From: Nitrospinota bacterium
Lineage (GTDB): Bacteria; Nitrospinota; Nitrospinia; Nitrospinales; VA-1
Direction of reading: 5' to 3'
Assembly: GCA_013349585.1 (NCBI GenBank)
Contig: DUZG01000002.1
Coordinates: 1 to 39,347, forward strand
DNA length: 39,347 bases
In this document: positions 23,213 through 31,993 of the stretch, piece after piece
Position numbering within the stretch: the first letter of the stretch is position 1
Layout: every line of letters starts with the position of its first letter
The notes under the pieces: generated by a model
What the model was told of the DNA's origin: nothing
Databases searched by the model: none
What the model saw: the letters and a program-made list of their open reading frames with translations, nothing else
Position numbers and translations under genes: made by a program

Positions 23213-24853
23213 ATGAAGGCATCCGATTTATTTGTACGTTCTCTCGAACATGAGGGAGTCGAGTTTATTTTTGGAATTCCAGGCGAAGAAAACCTCGATT
23301 TCCTTGAGTCTCTTAGAGAATCTAAAATCAAATTAATTCTAACCCGCCATGAACAGGCAGCCGGATTTATGGCCGCAACCTATGGCAGGCTGACAGGGAA
23401 AGTAGGTGTTTGCCTTTCCACCTTAGGCCCTGGTGTCACCAATTTTGTAACATCAGCTGCCTACGCACAACTTGGGGCAATGCCTGTACTCATGATCTCT
23501 GGGCAAAAACCTATTAAGAAAAGCAAACAAGGACAGTTCCAAATTATCGATGTAGTCGAGATGATGCGACCACTGACAAAATTTACCAAACAGATTGTCC
23601 ATGGCAACAATATTCCTGTTTTAGTGCACGAAGCAATGCGCTTAGCAAGGGAGGAACGCCCGGGAGCTGTTCACCTTGAATTGCCAGAAGATATTGCTGC
23701 TGAGGAATGCGACACCAAACCTTATGACCAAGTCTATTTCCGTCGCCCCCAAGCTGATGGCAAAACCATAGACAAGGCCTGCGAAATGATTCAGCAGGCG
23801 AAAATGCCGCTTATTCTGATCGGTGCTGGAGCTAATAGAAACCGTACCAGCGAAGCACTGAAAAAACTTATAGACAAAACAGGGCTTTATTTCTTTGACA
23901 CACAAATGGGAAAAGGTGTTGTTGACGAAAGAGTACCCACCTTCCTGGGAACAGCAGCTCTGTCAGCAGAAGACTACCTACATTGCGCCATCGACCGGGC
24001 TGATTTAATTATCAATGTTGGCCACGACGTCATTGAAAAGCCGCCTTTCTATATGTCACCCGATGGCACCAAGGTCATCCATGTGAATTATTTTTCCGCC
24101 AAAGTAGATGAGGTTTATTTTCCGCAACTAAGTGTGGTTGGAGACATAGCCAACAGCATCGATCGACTGGCTGAGAAAGTCGATAAATGTGACAACTGGG
24201 AGGGTGCTTATTTTCAACGTGTCAAAGATGAAGTAGAAGCGCACGTTAAAAAAGGAAGTGATGACAAAAGATTTCCAATCATTCCCCAGCATTTGGTAGC
24301 CGAAGTCAGAAAAGTCATGCCTGACAATGGAATCATTGCGCTCGACAACGGAGTTTATAAAATCTGGTTTGCCAGAAACTACAAGGCCTATCAGCCCAAC
24401 ACCGTTCTATTGGACAACGCCTTAGCCACAATGGGTGCGGGCTTACCCTCGGCAATGGGAGCAAAAATTGTTCATCCCGATAGAAAAGTAATGGCAATTT
24501 GTGGAGATGGCGGATTTATGATGAACTCACAGGAACTTGAAACCGCTGTCCGGTTAAAAATGGATTTAGTAGTTGTCATCCTTCGCGATAATGCATATGG
24601 AATGATCAAATGGAAACAAGCGGGAATGGGATTTCAAGATTTCGGATTGGACTATGGAAATCCAGATTTCGTAAAATACGCCGAGGCCTATAGCGCTCAC
24701 GGGCATCGTGTGCAGTCCAGCGACCATCTTTCAAGCCTTTTAAATGAATGCGTGAATGGATCCGGGGTTCATCTAATTGAAGTACCCGTCAACTATTCCG
24801 AAAACGAAAAAGTATTGATAGACGAATTAAAATCAAAAACCTGCATTTTATGA
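23213..24853 (+). CDS. Acetolactate-synthase-like ThDP-dependent enzyme
   Basis: This full-length (546 aa) ThDP enzyme is closest in pattern to catabolic acetolactate synthase (AlsS/IlvB superfamily), which condenses two pyruvates. Catalytic Glu47 lies in TRHEQAAGFMAATYGR. The ThDP/Mg motif begins at residue 431 (GDGGFMMNSQELETA) and ends with RDNAYGMI. There is no FAD-dependent biosynthetic small subunit nearby. The ribosome site AGGAGGCGG sits just before the ATG. An aldehyde dehydrogenase follows 25 bp later. The pair suggests that an aldehyde or 2-keto-acid product is oxidised further, so a decarboxylase-like or carboligase activity on another keto acid is possible. Confidence 0.82.
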   Translation: MKASDLFVRSLEHEGVEFIFGIPGEENLDFLESLRESKIKLILTRHEQAAGFMAATYGRLTGKVGVCLSTLGPGVTNFVTSAAYAQLGAMPVLMISGQKPIKKSKQGQFQIIDVVEMMRPLTKFTKQIVHGNNIPVLVHEAMRLAREERPGAVHLELPEDIAAEECDTKPYDQVYFRRPQADGKTIDKACEMIQQAKMPLILIGAGANRNRTSEALKKLIDKTGLYFFDTQMGKGVVDERVPTFLGTAALSAEDYLHCAIDRADLIINVGHDVIEKPPFYMSPDGTKVIHVNYFSAKVDEVYFPQLSVVGDIANSIDRLAEKVDKCDNWEGAYFQRVKDEVEAHVKKGSDDKRFPIIPQHLVAEVRKVMPDNGIIALDNGVYKIWFARNYKAYQPNTVLLDNALATMGAGLPSAMGAKIVHPDRKVMAICGDGGFMMNSQELETAVRLKMDLVVVILRDNAYGMIKWKQAGMGFQDFGLDYGNPDFVKYAEAYSAHGHRVQSSDHLSSLLNECVNGSGVHLIEVPVNYSENEKVLIDELKSKTCIL

Positions 24854-24878
24854 TTACCATCTAAAAAAGGATGTTCCC

Positions 24879-26267
24879 ATGACGGAGAAACTAAAAGTCC
24901 ATTCACCCTATGATGGGCATTTGATAAAAGAAATCGATATGGATGATGAGGCTCGCATAGAGCAAGCCCTTGCCACTGCCCACGAACTGGAGCAGAAAAA
25001 GCCCCTTCCAACGCCCGACAGAATTGCCATTTTAAATAAAACAGCTGACTTGGTTGAGGCAAAGGCTGAAGAATTTGCCCGACAGTCCGCAGAAGAAGGC
25101 GGCAAACCTTTGATCGATTCTCGAATTGAACTCGCTCGGGCAGTGCAGGGAATACGAGAAGCTGCTAACTCGATCGGTCAACTCACGGGACATGAAATTC
25201 CCATGAACCTGACAACTTCTTCTATGAACCGAATGGCATTCACTACCCGCGAACCCATTGGTGTCGTTGCTGCTGTCAGCGCTTTTAATCATCCTTTCAA
25301 TCTAATCGTCCATCAAGTTATACCAGGGGTAGCCGTCGGTTGCCCGGTGATTGTCAAACCCGCAGGCACAACTCCCTTGTCCTGTTTAAATTTGGTCAAC
25401 TGCCTTTATGAAGCTGGCTTACCCAAAGAGTGGGTACAAGTTGCCATCTGCGAAAATTCGCTGGCTGAAAAAATTGTCACCGACCCAAGAGTTTCTTTCC
25501 TTACGTTCATTGGTTCCGGAAAAGTGGGTTGGGGCTTAAGATCCAAGTTGGCCGCAGGCACACGTTGCGCATTGGAACATGGTGGTGCTGCACCCGTCAT
25601 TGTAGAGGCCGATGCTGATATTGATGATGCCATTCCTTTACTCGCAAAAGGTGGGTTTTATCACGCCGGGCAGGTATGCGTTTCGGTGCAGCGCGTATTT
25701 GTTCATGAAGACATCGTAGAAGAATTCTCCAGAAAACTAGTAGGTATCGCAGAAAAATTAGTGGTTGGCGATCCCGTCGATGAGAAAACAGAAGTCGGGC
25801 CTTTGATTCAGGAAAGGGAAGTAGAACGTATCCATAAATGGGTAGAAGAAGCCAAAGCAGCTGGTGGAAAAATTTTAACGGGCGGCAAAAAAATTGGCAA
25901 AACCTGTTATGAGCCGACGGTAATTCTGAATCCACCGTACGATACCAATGTCTCACAATGTGAAATTTTTGGTCCGGTCATCAACATCTATTCTTACAAA
26001 AACAGGGCCGATGCTATCAAGCTTGCCAATGACGTTCCTTTCTCATTTCAGGCAGCAGTTTTTACCAGCGATATCAATGCCGCTCTACAATCGGCCAAGG
26101 ACTTGAACGCCGCCGCTGTAATGATAAACGACCATACCGCATTTCGGGTAGACTGGATGCCATTTGCAGGAAGAAAATCTTCCGGTCTCGGCGTGGGTGG
26201 AATTCTACCCACTATGATTGAGATGACAGAAGAAAAGTTAATCGTGTTCAGATCAAAACTGATTTAA
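24879..26267 (+). CDS. NAD(P)-dependent aldehyde dehydrogenase family protein
   Basis: This 462-residue aldehyde dehydrogenase has its general base Glu233 (CALEHGGAAP) and catalytic Cys267 (AGQVCVSVQR) spaced 34 residues apart, as in the family. The cofactor segment VSAFNHPFNLI, with KPAGTTPLSC and FIGSGKVGWGL, is present. The C-terminal EIFGPVINIY and NDVPFSFQAAVFT motifs are normal. LEHGG replaces the usual LELGG, a variant seen in lactaldehyde/glyceraldehyde-type relatives. It forms an operon with the ThDP enzyme upstream and ends 16 bp from the convergent FGE-like gene. Confidence 0.88.
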   Translation: MTEKLKVHSPYDGHLIKEIDMDDEARIEQALATAHELEQKKPLPTPDRIAILNKTADLVEAKAEEFARQSAEEGGKPLIDSRIELARAVQGIREAANSIGQLTGHEIPMNLTTSSMNRMAFTTREPIGVVAAVSAFNHPFNLIVHQVIPGVAVGCPVIVKPAGTTPLSCLNLVNCLYEAGLPKEWVQVAICENSLAEKIVTDPRVSFLTFIGSGKVGWGLRSKLAAGTRCALEHGGAAPVIVEADADIDDAIPLLAKGGFYHAGQVCVSVQRVFVHEDIVEEFSRKLVGIAEKLVVGDPVDEKTEVGPLIQEREVERIHKWVEEAKAAGGKILTGGKKIGKTCYEPTVILNPPYDTNVSQCEIFGPVINIYSYKNRADAIKLANDVPFSFQAAVFTSDINAALQSAKDLNAAAVMINDHTAFRVDWMPFAGRKSSGLGVGGILPTMIEMTEEKLIVFRSKLI

Positions 26268-26283
26268 ATAATAGGGTCTTTGG

Positions 26284-27648
26284 CTATTTCAAATCTACTG
26301 CGCATCTAAACCCTGTTCCATCCGATTGCAACTGAAAATGCGAGTCCATTCGATTTGCCAATCTCATTTCCGACGCTTTTTTATTCCAGCTACCCCCTCG
26401 ATTTACTTTCTGCGTTATAGAAAATGAACCAACACAATCCACCCCGCTACAGGCATTGAGTTCCGAACGTGACCCTCTGGGGTTTTTTTTGGGACTTATT
26501 AGATAGTAGTTTTCATTAACTGGCATCCAGTCAAAAACCCATTCACCTACATTCCCTGCCATATCGTAAAGTCCATACGGGTTGGGCGGGAACGAACCTA
26601 CTGGAGCTGTATTTTTAAAACCGTCCGTTATATTTATATCGCGGGAATTTAGAACGCATTCTCTATCGCAATAGTTGGCCTCTTTCCCTGTCACGGCATC
26701 TCCCCAATAATACTCGCTTGTCGTTCCCGCTCGTGCCGCGAACTCCCACTCTGCTTCTGTTGGCAATCGATATCCTTCTTTTTTGCAATAATCTCGCGCT
26801 TCTTCCCAAGAAACACTGTCAGTCGGCAAGTCTGCACCAGGAAACTGAGAAGGGTTATTCTTCATGACATTTTGGAAAAATTTTTGCCGGATTTCATACT
26901 TCCCAATCTTAAAGGAAGACAAACATATTTTATGGGCCGGTCGCTCATCCGGGCTTCCCAAATTATTTCCCATTTGAAAGCAGCCCTCATTAATTACAAC
27001 CATTTCATCTGTCGGTTTTTCCTGGTTTTCCGAGATAGTCATTTTCTGTACCACTAATTTCAAAGAGGTCACCTGCTCTCGAGTCGCCGTAGGAATACCA
27101 TGGTATTGGATTCGGTGTCTGCTTTTGGGCAACAATTCCATTTTACCCGAGCTCATAATATAGACTCGGAAATGCGGAACCGGGGCTATCGCATCGTCCT
27201 TTACAAATTGACTGATATCCTCATCAACATGGTCTGCATCAACATGGTCTGCATCAACATAACCCGATTCATCAAGAACCATGACCGTTTCATCAACAAG
27301 CTCTGCCTTTCGACCCTTTGAATCTCCTTTTACAAACACCATAATATTTCGACCTCTAGATTCTGGCATAGCAAGAATTCTATCGAGAAGCATCTCTGTT
27401 TCTTGAAATTTTTTCAGTTTTATTTTTGTATCTGCCTGGGCACGTAGAACTTTATAATTATCCGGATCTTTTTCAAGCACCTGCCCAAAACTTTTCTCTG
27501 CTTCCTGATACTTACCCGAAGCAAAAGCCTTCTCACCGTTCGCATAGATTTTATTTATATCCTGCGCATGCAATACCACAGATGAGAACAATAAAAATAG
27601 GAGCTGTACAATCGATACTGCAATTATATTTTTTGATAATTTTTTCAT
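26284..27648 (-). CDS. Secreted TPR plus formylglycine-generating-enzyme-like (SUMF1/FGE) protein
   Basis: This protein has a signal peptide (KKLSKNIIAVSIVQLLFLLFSSVVLHAQ), a short TPR-like segment (YANGEKAFASGKYQEAEKSF, VLEKDPDNYKVLRAQAD), a linker with a DNA-level repeat, and an FGE/sulfatase-modifying domain from about residue 215 to the end. FGE landmarks are INEGCFQMG, DERPAHKICLSSF, RLPTEAEWEFAARAGT, YGLYDMAGNVGEWVFDW, NRGGSWNK and GTGFRC. Most proteins of this fold in bacteria are not true sulfatase activators. The ATG at 27648 is chosen because AGGAATTCC lies just upstream and the signal peptide then begins at residue 2; the frame extends to 27747 without support. It starts 11 bp after the end of the kinase remnant. 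Confidence 0.82.
   Translation of the reverse strand: MKKLSKNIIAVSIVQLLFLLFSSVVLHAQDINKIYANGEKAFASGKYQEAEKSFGQVLEKDPDNYKVLRAQADTKIKLKKFQETEMLLDRILAMPESRGRNIMVFVKGDSKGRKAELVDETVMVLDESGYVDADHVDADHVDEDISQFVKDDAIAPVPHFRVYIMSSGKMELLPKSRHRIQYHGIPTATREQVTSLKLVVQKMTISENQEKPTDEMVVINEGCFQMGNNLGSPDERPAHKICLSSFKIGKYEIRQKFFQNVMKNNPSQFPGADLPTDSVSWEEARDYCKKEGYRLPTEAEWEFAARAGTTSEYYWGDAVTGKEANYCDRECVLNSRDINITDGFKNTAPVGSFPPNPYGLYDMAGNVGEWVFDWMPVNENYYLISPKKNPRGSRSELNACSGVDCVGSFSITQKVNRGGSWNKKASEMRLANRMDSHFQLQSDGTGFRCAVDLK
27222..27260 (-). repeat. 15-bp tandem repeat (2.6 copies) in the FGE-like gene
   Basis: CATCAACATGGTCTG occurs twice in a row plus CATCAACAT (27222-27236, 27237-27251, 27252-27260). On the coding strand it encodes repeated VDADH (DADHVDADHVDED) in the linker. 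Being in frame, copy-number change would only alter linker length. Confidence 0.9.
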
Positions 27649-27658
27649 TTTGGAATTC

Positions 27659-29392
27659 CTATCCTTTAGCATTTTCAAAAGTTGTAGGCCATAAAAACAC
27701 AAAGGCCTTGCCACACCCTGCCACAGGTTCGATCTTGATAGAACCATTTGTCTCTTCTACCAACTTTTTAACAGTAGGCAAACCCACACCCGTATTTTCA
27801 AATTTGTCCCCCGCCTCCAGGGTTTGAAACATTTGAAATACCTTTTCTTGGTATTCAGGGGCTATACCCGGCCAATTATCCGCGACTATGAATTCATAAA
27901 ATTTGCCTTTTCTCTGTGATGAAATTACCAGCTTTTTATTCGCACTGGAATTATGCTTGATAGCATTACTTATCAAGTTTGAAAAAATCTGGCTAAGCTT
28001 AATAGAATCTGTTAAAAAAACTGGCATATCAGATTTGATCTCCAAATCTATATTATCGCCTGCACCAATGAGATCGAGGATTTCATAAATCAAGGCATCA
28101 ATTTTTACTATCTTTCCCTCAGAAGAGCTTTTACCAGCTGTCGAGTATTCCAAGATACTCTGAATTAGCGCATCCATATTTTTTACACTCGCCTCAAGGC
28201 GACCCAGATTATCGCAAACCTCATCCGTAATATTCTCACCCAAGTCATCTTAATCCAATGAGTTAGAGGGGCTACACCTCTTAAGGGGGCCTTCAAATCG
28301 TGCGAAACAATATTTACAAACTAGTCTAAATCTTCATTAGCTCTATTTAATTCTACCGTCCTTTGCTTCATCTCTTTCTCAATCACCTTGGTTCGAATCA
28401 AATTCATTTCAAATATAATAGACAATAAAAACAAAACAGTAAATACGGCTCCACTTGCAACCATAGGAAGTTTAAGTCCCACGGTCCCCCTTAAAATCTT
28501 CTTCAACCTGCCAAATCAGAACCAGGGGCACCCTGCAATATTAACGGAAAAGGACAATTCCATCGCCTTGTCGTCAATTAAAGTTCCATACAAGTGGTTC
28601 TTTTCATCGACACGGTCACCCTCATATAGGGTCAGGCTTAAACCTCTGGCTGTTTCCACCCGTATTATGTCTTCAATTATTTCCTCAATGAGATAAACGC
28701 AAACGATAAACCCCGCAAACATTTCTCTTCGCTCAACAAGAGACTGCGGAACTTTATTACCTTGGTAGTGAGGATAAAAAATAAGAAAACCAGCACCGTT
28801 TCTATCTTCCTGTATAAGCGTAATGTACGATGAACTCATCACATTGCCACTTTCCAAAGAACGAATATGGGTTTTTCTACGGGTTGAGTTACCGGAAAGA
28901 TCGAAACCCAAGGCAGCTTCATTTCTTTCTATCCGGTGAACGTAATAAACAGGGTAGTAAAGCTCATGCATCTCCACCCTTATCATTTCACCTTCCTTAG
29001 AACGCTCAGAAAACTAAAAACTTCTTAGGCCATCAAATCTGGCTTTCTCCTCATACTCCTGTCTCTTTACATGAGGAACTTTGGGTACCCACTCCAAGGC
29101 TTGAATATAATTTTGATTTCTTATAATAGATTCTGCAAAAATACGGAATTCTTCCCGGCTAACAAAATTTGAAGATCGAAAAAGAGTCTATGAGACTTTC
29201 TGAAATTTTCTCATTCAAATCGATTTTCGAAAGGATAGCCAGATTCATAATTTGAACCTTGTTCTGAAAACCGACATGCCACTGGTTTTTTTATTTATTC
29301 CAGATCAAAAAGAACACTGATCCAGAAATCAAAAAAGCAATTAGCAAAATATCTTTTATTTGCTTTACGATAATATAAGAGCTCTTTTTAAT
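27659..29392 (-). pseudogene. CHASE-domain sensor histidine kinase, multiply broken
   Basis: Read across frames this is one membrane histidine kinase: N-terminal helix (KDILLIAFLISGSVFFLIW), CHASE domain (FVSREEFRIFAESII, ALEWVPKVPHVKRQEYE, YYPVYYVHRIERNEAALGFDL, GAGFLIFYPHYQG), second helix (LPMVASGAVFTVLFLLS), H-box FVNIVSHDLKAPLRG, N-box LISNAIKHN, and G-boxes DNWPGIAP and NTGVGLPTVKKLVEE. In-frame stops lie at 29291-29293, 29014-29016, 28516-28518 and 28321-28323. Frameshifts lie at about 29179-29183 (A-run) and 28246-28253. No ATG/GTG/TTG opens the first segment. With this many lesions it is dead. The surviving 194-residue ATPase part (28243-27659) could at most be a relic peptide. No response regulator is adjacent. 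Confidence 0.88.
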
Positions 29393-29543
29393 TTAACGAA
29401 AAATACATACATTTATTAGTTATAGTTTAGCAGGGGATTACCTAAAACAGGTTAATAGAATTTCATTGACCCAAGCCCTTGAAAGCCACCCATTTTCAAA
29501 CCTTTAATTCTCTACACGCATACCTATAAAAATAAACTTTTAA

Positions 29544-29921
29544 ATGACTTATAACTCCTTCAAAAACAATTTTCTCAAATATGCGCTGGTGCTTTTACTA
29601 TTAACATCCAGTTGCACCAATATCGGTGAAGACCCATTGGCCCTGCGTGTCGGGGCAGAACCTTCTGCGAAAATGCGGAATGATAATGGTATTGAACATT
29701 ATAAGGCGGGTAGAAACTTTGATGCTCTCTTGCAATTCAATCAGGCGAATATGGCAGACCCCACCTCAGGAGAAATCCATTTCAATTTAGGCCTGGCTCT
29801 TTGGAAAGAAAACAAAAAGAGAAAAGGTGCCAAACATTTCAAACAGGCTCGAAAACTGGCAAAAGGAAACCCATCCATCCTGGAATCACCTTTTATAAAC
29901 AAAGTTTTGAAGGGCGATTAA
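29544..29921 (+). CDS. Small TPR lipoprotein
   Basis: This 125-residue exported protein has a lipoprotein signal (KYALVLLLLTSSC, Cys at about residue 24) and two TPR-like units. The units read DNGIEHYKAGRNFDALLQFNQANMADP and EIHFNLGLALWKENKKRKGAKHFKQA. It resembles small outer-membrane or periplasmic scaffold lipoproteins, with no catalytic motif. It is divergent from the broken kinase and stands alone. Confidence 0.72.
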   Translation: MTYNSFKNNFLKYALVLLLLTSSCTNIGEDPLALRVGAEPSAKMRNDNGIEHYKAGRNFDALLQFNQANMADPTSGEIHFNLGLALWKENKKRKGAKHFKQARKLAKGNPSILESPFINKVLKGD

Positions 29922-30076
29922 ATTTTAACTCTGGCTATAAAATCGCCCGCATTCTCCTTACCTCATATTCGATAGCCACCATTTGCATATACAGAATTTG
30001 CAAATAGAACGAGGTCGCCTCCTTTTTCAATTGAAGTTTGAGCTGCCGTGTTAAAATTATTAGAATAACGCTTAGA

Positions 30077-30393
30077 TTGCGACTTCAACCGGTCGACGCA
30101 ACACTTTATTTTAATAGTAAAAAGATGGCCGATCATCCACGCTTTACCTTAGCTACCAATATCGATGTGTACTTTTATGACCCACAAAGCCCTTGGCAGC
30201 GTGGCTCAAATGAAAATAACAATCGGTTGCTGAGACAATACTTTCCAAAAGGGACAGACTTGTCGGTACACTCACAGGCAACACTTAATAAAGTGGCGCG
30301 AGAATTCAATGAACGACCCCGTGAGACATTAGAGCTTGAAACACCGGCAGAGAGATTTAATCCATGTCTTGCGTCGACCGGTTGAAGTTACAA
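30077..30393 (+). mobile_element. IS30-family internal-deletion derivative with both ends intact
   Basis: This 317-bp element is bounded by inverted repeats. ACTTCAACCGGTCGACGCAA at 30082-30101 is matched perfectly, in inverted orientation, at 30369-30388, and similarity extends a few bases each side. The core TTCAA..GGTC.ACGCAACA agrees with what I recall of the IS30 terminal repeat. Between the ends only the C-terminal part of the transposase remains. No target duplication is clear at the edges. It is a MITE-like unit that could be moved only by a transposase supplied elsewhere. Confidence 0.85.
30118..30385 (+). pseudogene. IS30 transposase, C-terminal fragment
   Basis: Residues after MADHPRFTLATNIDVYF match the end of the IS30-type DDE catalytic domain: DPQSPWQRGSNENNNRLLRQYFP contains the catalytic Glu region (W-Q-R-G-x-N-E-N), followed by GTDLS, FNERPRETLELETPAERF. 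The HTH and the first two catalytic acids are missing. The fragment begins right after the left inverted repeat behind a TAG, so nothing useful can be translated from its original start. Confidence 0.88.
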
Positions 30394-30470
30394 CCCAAAG
30401 CGGACGTTTCTGCGGAATAAAAATCAAGCACTGATATAAAAACAAATCTCAATCTATAGCCCCAAATCAA

Positions 30471-31535
30471 ATGAAAGTAATCTCACCTTCAGAAATCTCC
30501 CCAGACCTACTAGAGTTGCTACAGACAAAAAAGGTTGTAGAAGAGCAACGCATAGCACAGCAGGGTTTTGGTAAACCTATCATATCGATTGAGCTTAACG
30601 GAAGACGACTTGTTACAATCGGCAGTGAAATTTTTGATGCTGGAAATTGTAAAACATTTCATGAAGTCCTTCCTGAATACCTTAGGGTGCTTTTAGGCGA
30701 GGAATGGATAAATAAGGAACTTGAGCATCCCATACTCCAATGGCACAATGCTATGATTGCCTATCAGAGGAAAAACATACCTGGTAAAACTCAAACTGCT
30801 TCTACCCTAGGAGCAATATCTGCTTTATTGGGTCTTTCTTATAATCTCTACCTCATGGCTCATAACTCAGAGTTGCAGGAAAAGTTAATTAAGCGACTAA
30901 AAGACCTTAATCAATTTTTGGGAGCCCATTATGAGACACAAGTAGCAGCATTTTGTATACAAGCAGGATTTGAGATAACCCTTGAGGATGAAGATGATCC
31001 CAACTCCACTCACTGCGAATTTACGGCCACAAATATTAAGAGTGGTCGAAAATTTTCCGTTGAGGCCAAAGCTAGAACCCATGGTAAAAATTCAGGAGCA
31101 ATCTCCAGTCAGCTATACAGCGCGCTAAAGAAGAGTGCAGAACACGAAAGAATTATTTTCATAAATATAAACAGTTCTGAAAAAACGACAGACCTCGATC
31201 CAGCCAAATGGATACATGAAGCTATCGCCTCTATTAGAGGCGCTGAAACAAGACTCAAGATAAAAGGGAACGATGCTCCTCCCGCTTATGTTTTACTAAC
31301 AAACCAGCAAAACACTCGCAACTTAAATGATATTGAGGTTGATACAGGAGCCGTCGCTGAAAGTTTTAAAATTCCGGACTTTCGAACTGATTACTCTTTT
31401 GCTAGTTTAAAGGAAGCAATTGATTCTAAGGACAGGCATAAAGAAGTAACAGACATATCCGAAGCGATTAAAAGACATCATAAAATTCCTTCCACATTTG
31501 ACGGAAAAATTTCTAAGAACCTATCCAAATTATGA
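30471..31535 (+). CDS. Orphan PD-(D/E)xK nuclease-like protein, possibly frameshifted near its 3' end
   Basis: No family is recognised as a whole. A restriction-endonuclease-like core is suggested around residues 150-205: an acidic helix (AHYETQVAAFCIQAGFEI), then HCEFTATNIKSG and SVEAKAR, which fit the E-x(n)-(D/E)xK arrangement with the strand carrying E-A-K. The N-terminal third is alpha/beta with one hydrophobic patch (TLGAISALLGLSYNLYL). At an A-run (31505-31509) near the end, the +1 frame continues as FLRTYPNYDELIDMPQLAKLYCEGLTYH to a TGA at 31619-31621. That continuation looks more protein-like than the present end SKNLSKL, so the real gene may be about 28 codons longer. It sits next to the IS30 derivative, alone, and could be a stray defence or mobile-element gene. 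Confidence 0.6.
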   Translation: MKVISPSEISPDLLELLQTKKVVEEQRIAQQGFGKPIISIELNGRRLVTIGSEIFDAGNCKTFHEVLPEYLRVLLGEEWINKELEHPILQWHNAMIAYQRKNIPGKTQTASTLGAISALLGLSYNLYLMAHNSELQEKLIKRLKDLNQFLGAHYETQVAAFCIQAGFEITLEDEDDPNSTHCEFTATNIKSGRKFSVEAKARTHGKNSGAISSQLYSALKKSAEHERIIFININSSEKTTDLDPAKWIHEAIASIRGAETRLKIKGNDAPPAYVLLTNQQNTRNLNDIEVDTGAVAESFKIPDFRTDYSFASLKEAIDSKDRHKEVTDISEAIKRHHKIPSTFDGKISKNLSKL

Positions 31536-31621
31536 TGAATTAATTGATATGCCCCAGCTTGCAAAACTATACTGTGAAGGCTTAACCTATCATGCAATGA
31601 AAACGGAAAGACAGAGGGACT

Positions 31622-31993
31622 GAAATCTTAAACCCAAAAATTTAACCTCGTCCGAATAACATCCCACTGAAACTAATTCGACTTGCGCTTCTATTTCTGC
31701 AATCCCTGAAGTGATAAACTATTTGGCTCTTTAAAAAGGCTCAGCACGTAATAAAAACAATCGACACATTTCGAGTTCGATTTATTATTAGATGAGAAAA
31801 AAAATTTGCAGACCATGAACGAGTTACATTGCAGGCCACTCATTTTTCTGTCGATACCATGAGCAGTAGTTTAAATGTCGCAAAACCGAACTGTATTTCT
31901 ATTTTGGGACAGACACTATCTTTCTAGGGTATCAGATCTATATTTAGAGAAGTAAGTATCTAATTGTTGATCATTAACAAACATTGGGTAGGA
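31622..31993. other. 372-bp gap, no gene recognised
   Basis: One plus-strand frame is open for about 45 codons (31797-31928, FADHERVTLQATHFSVDTM) but it starts at a stop, has no ribosome site and matches nothing I know. It may be a relic. The rest is AT-rich and without hairpins. Confidence 0.4.

Noticed and set aside
27222-27260. Short CRISPR-like repeat
   Set aside because: The units are directly adjacent 15-mers in frame inside the FGE-like gene, with no spacers and no cas genes.
27659-28243. A free-standing 194-aa histidine-kinase ATPase protein
   Set aside because: Its upstream sequence encodes the rest of the same kinase in shifted or interrupted frames, and its first codon is an internal TTG.
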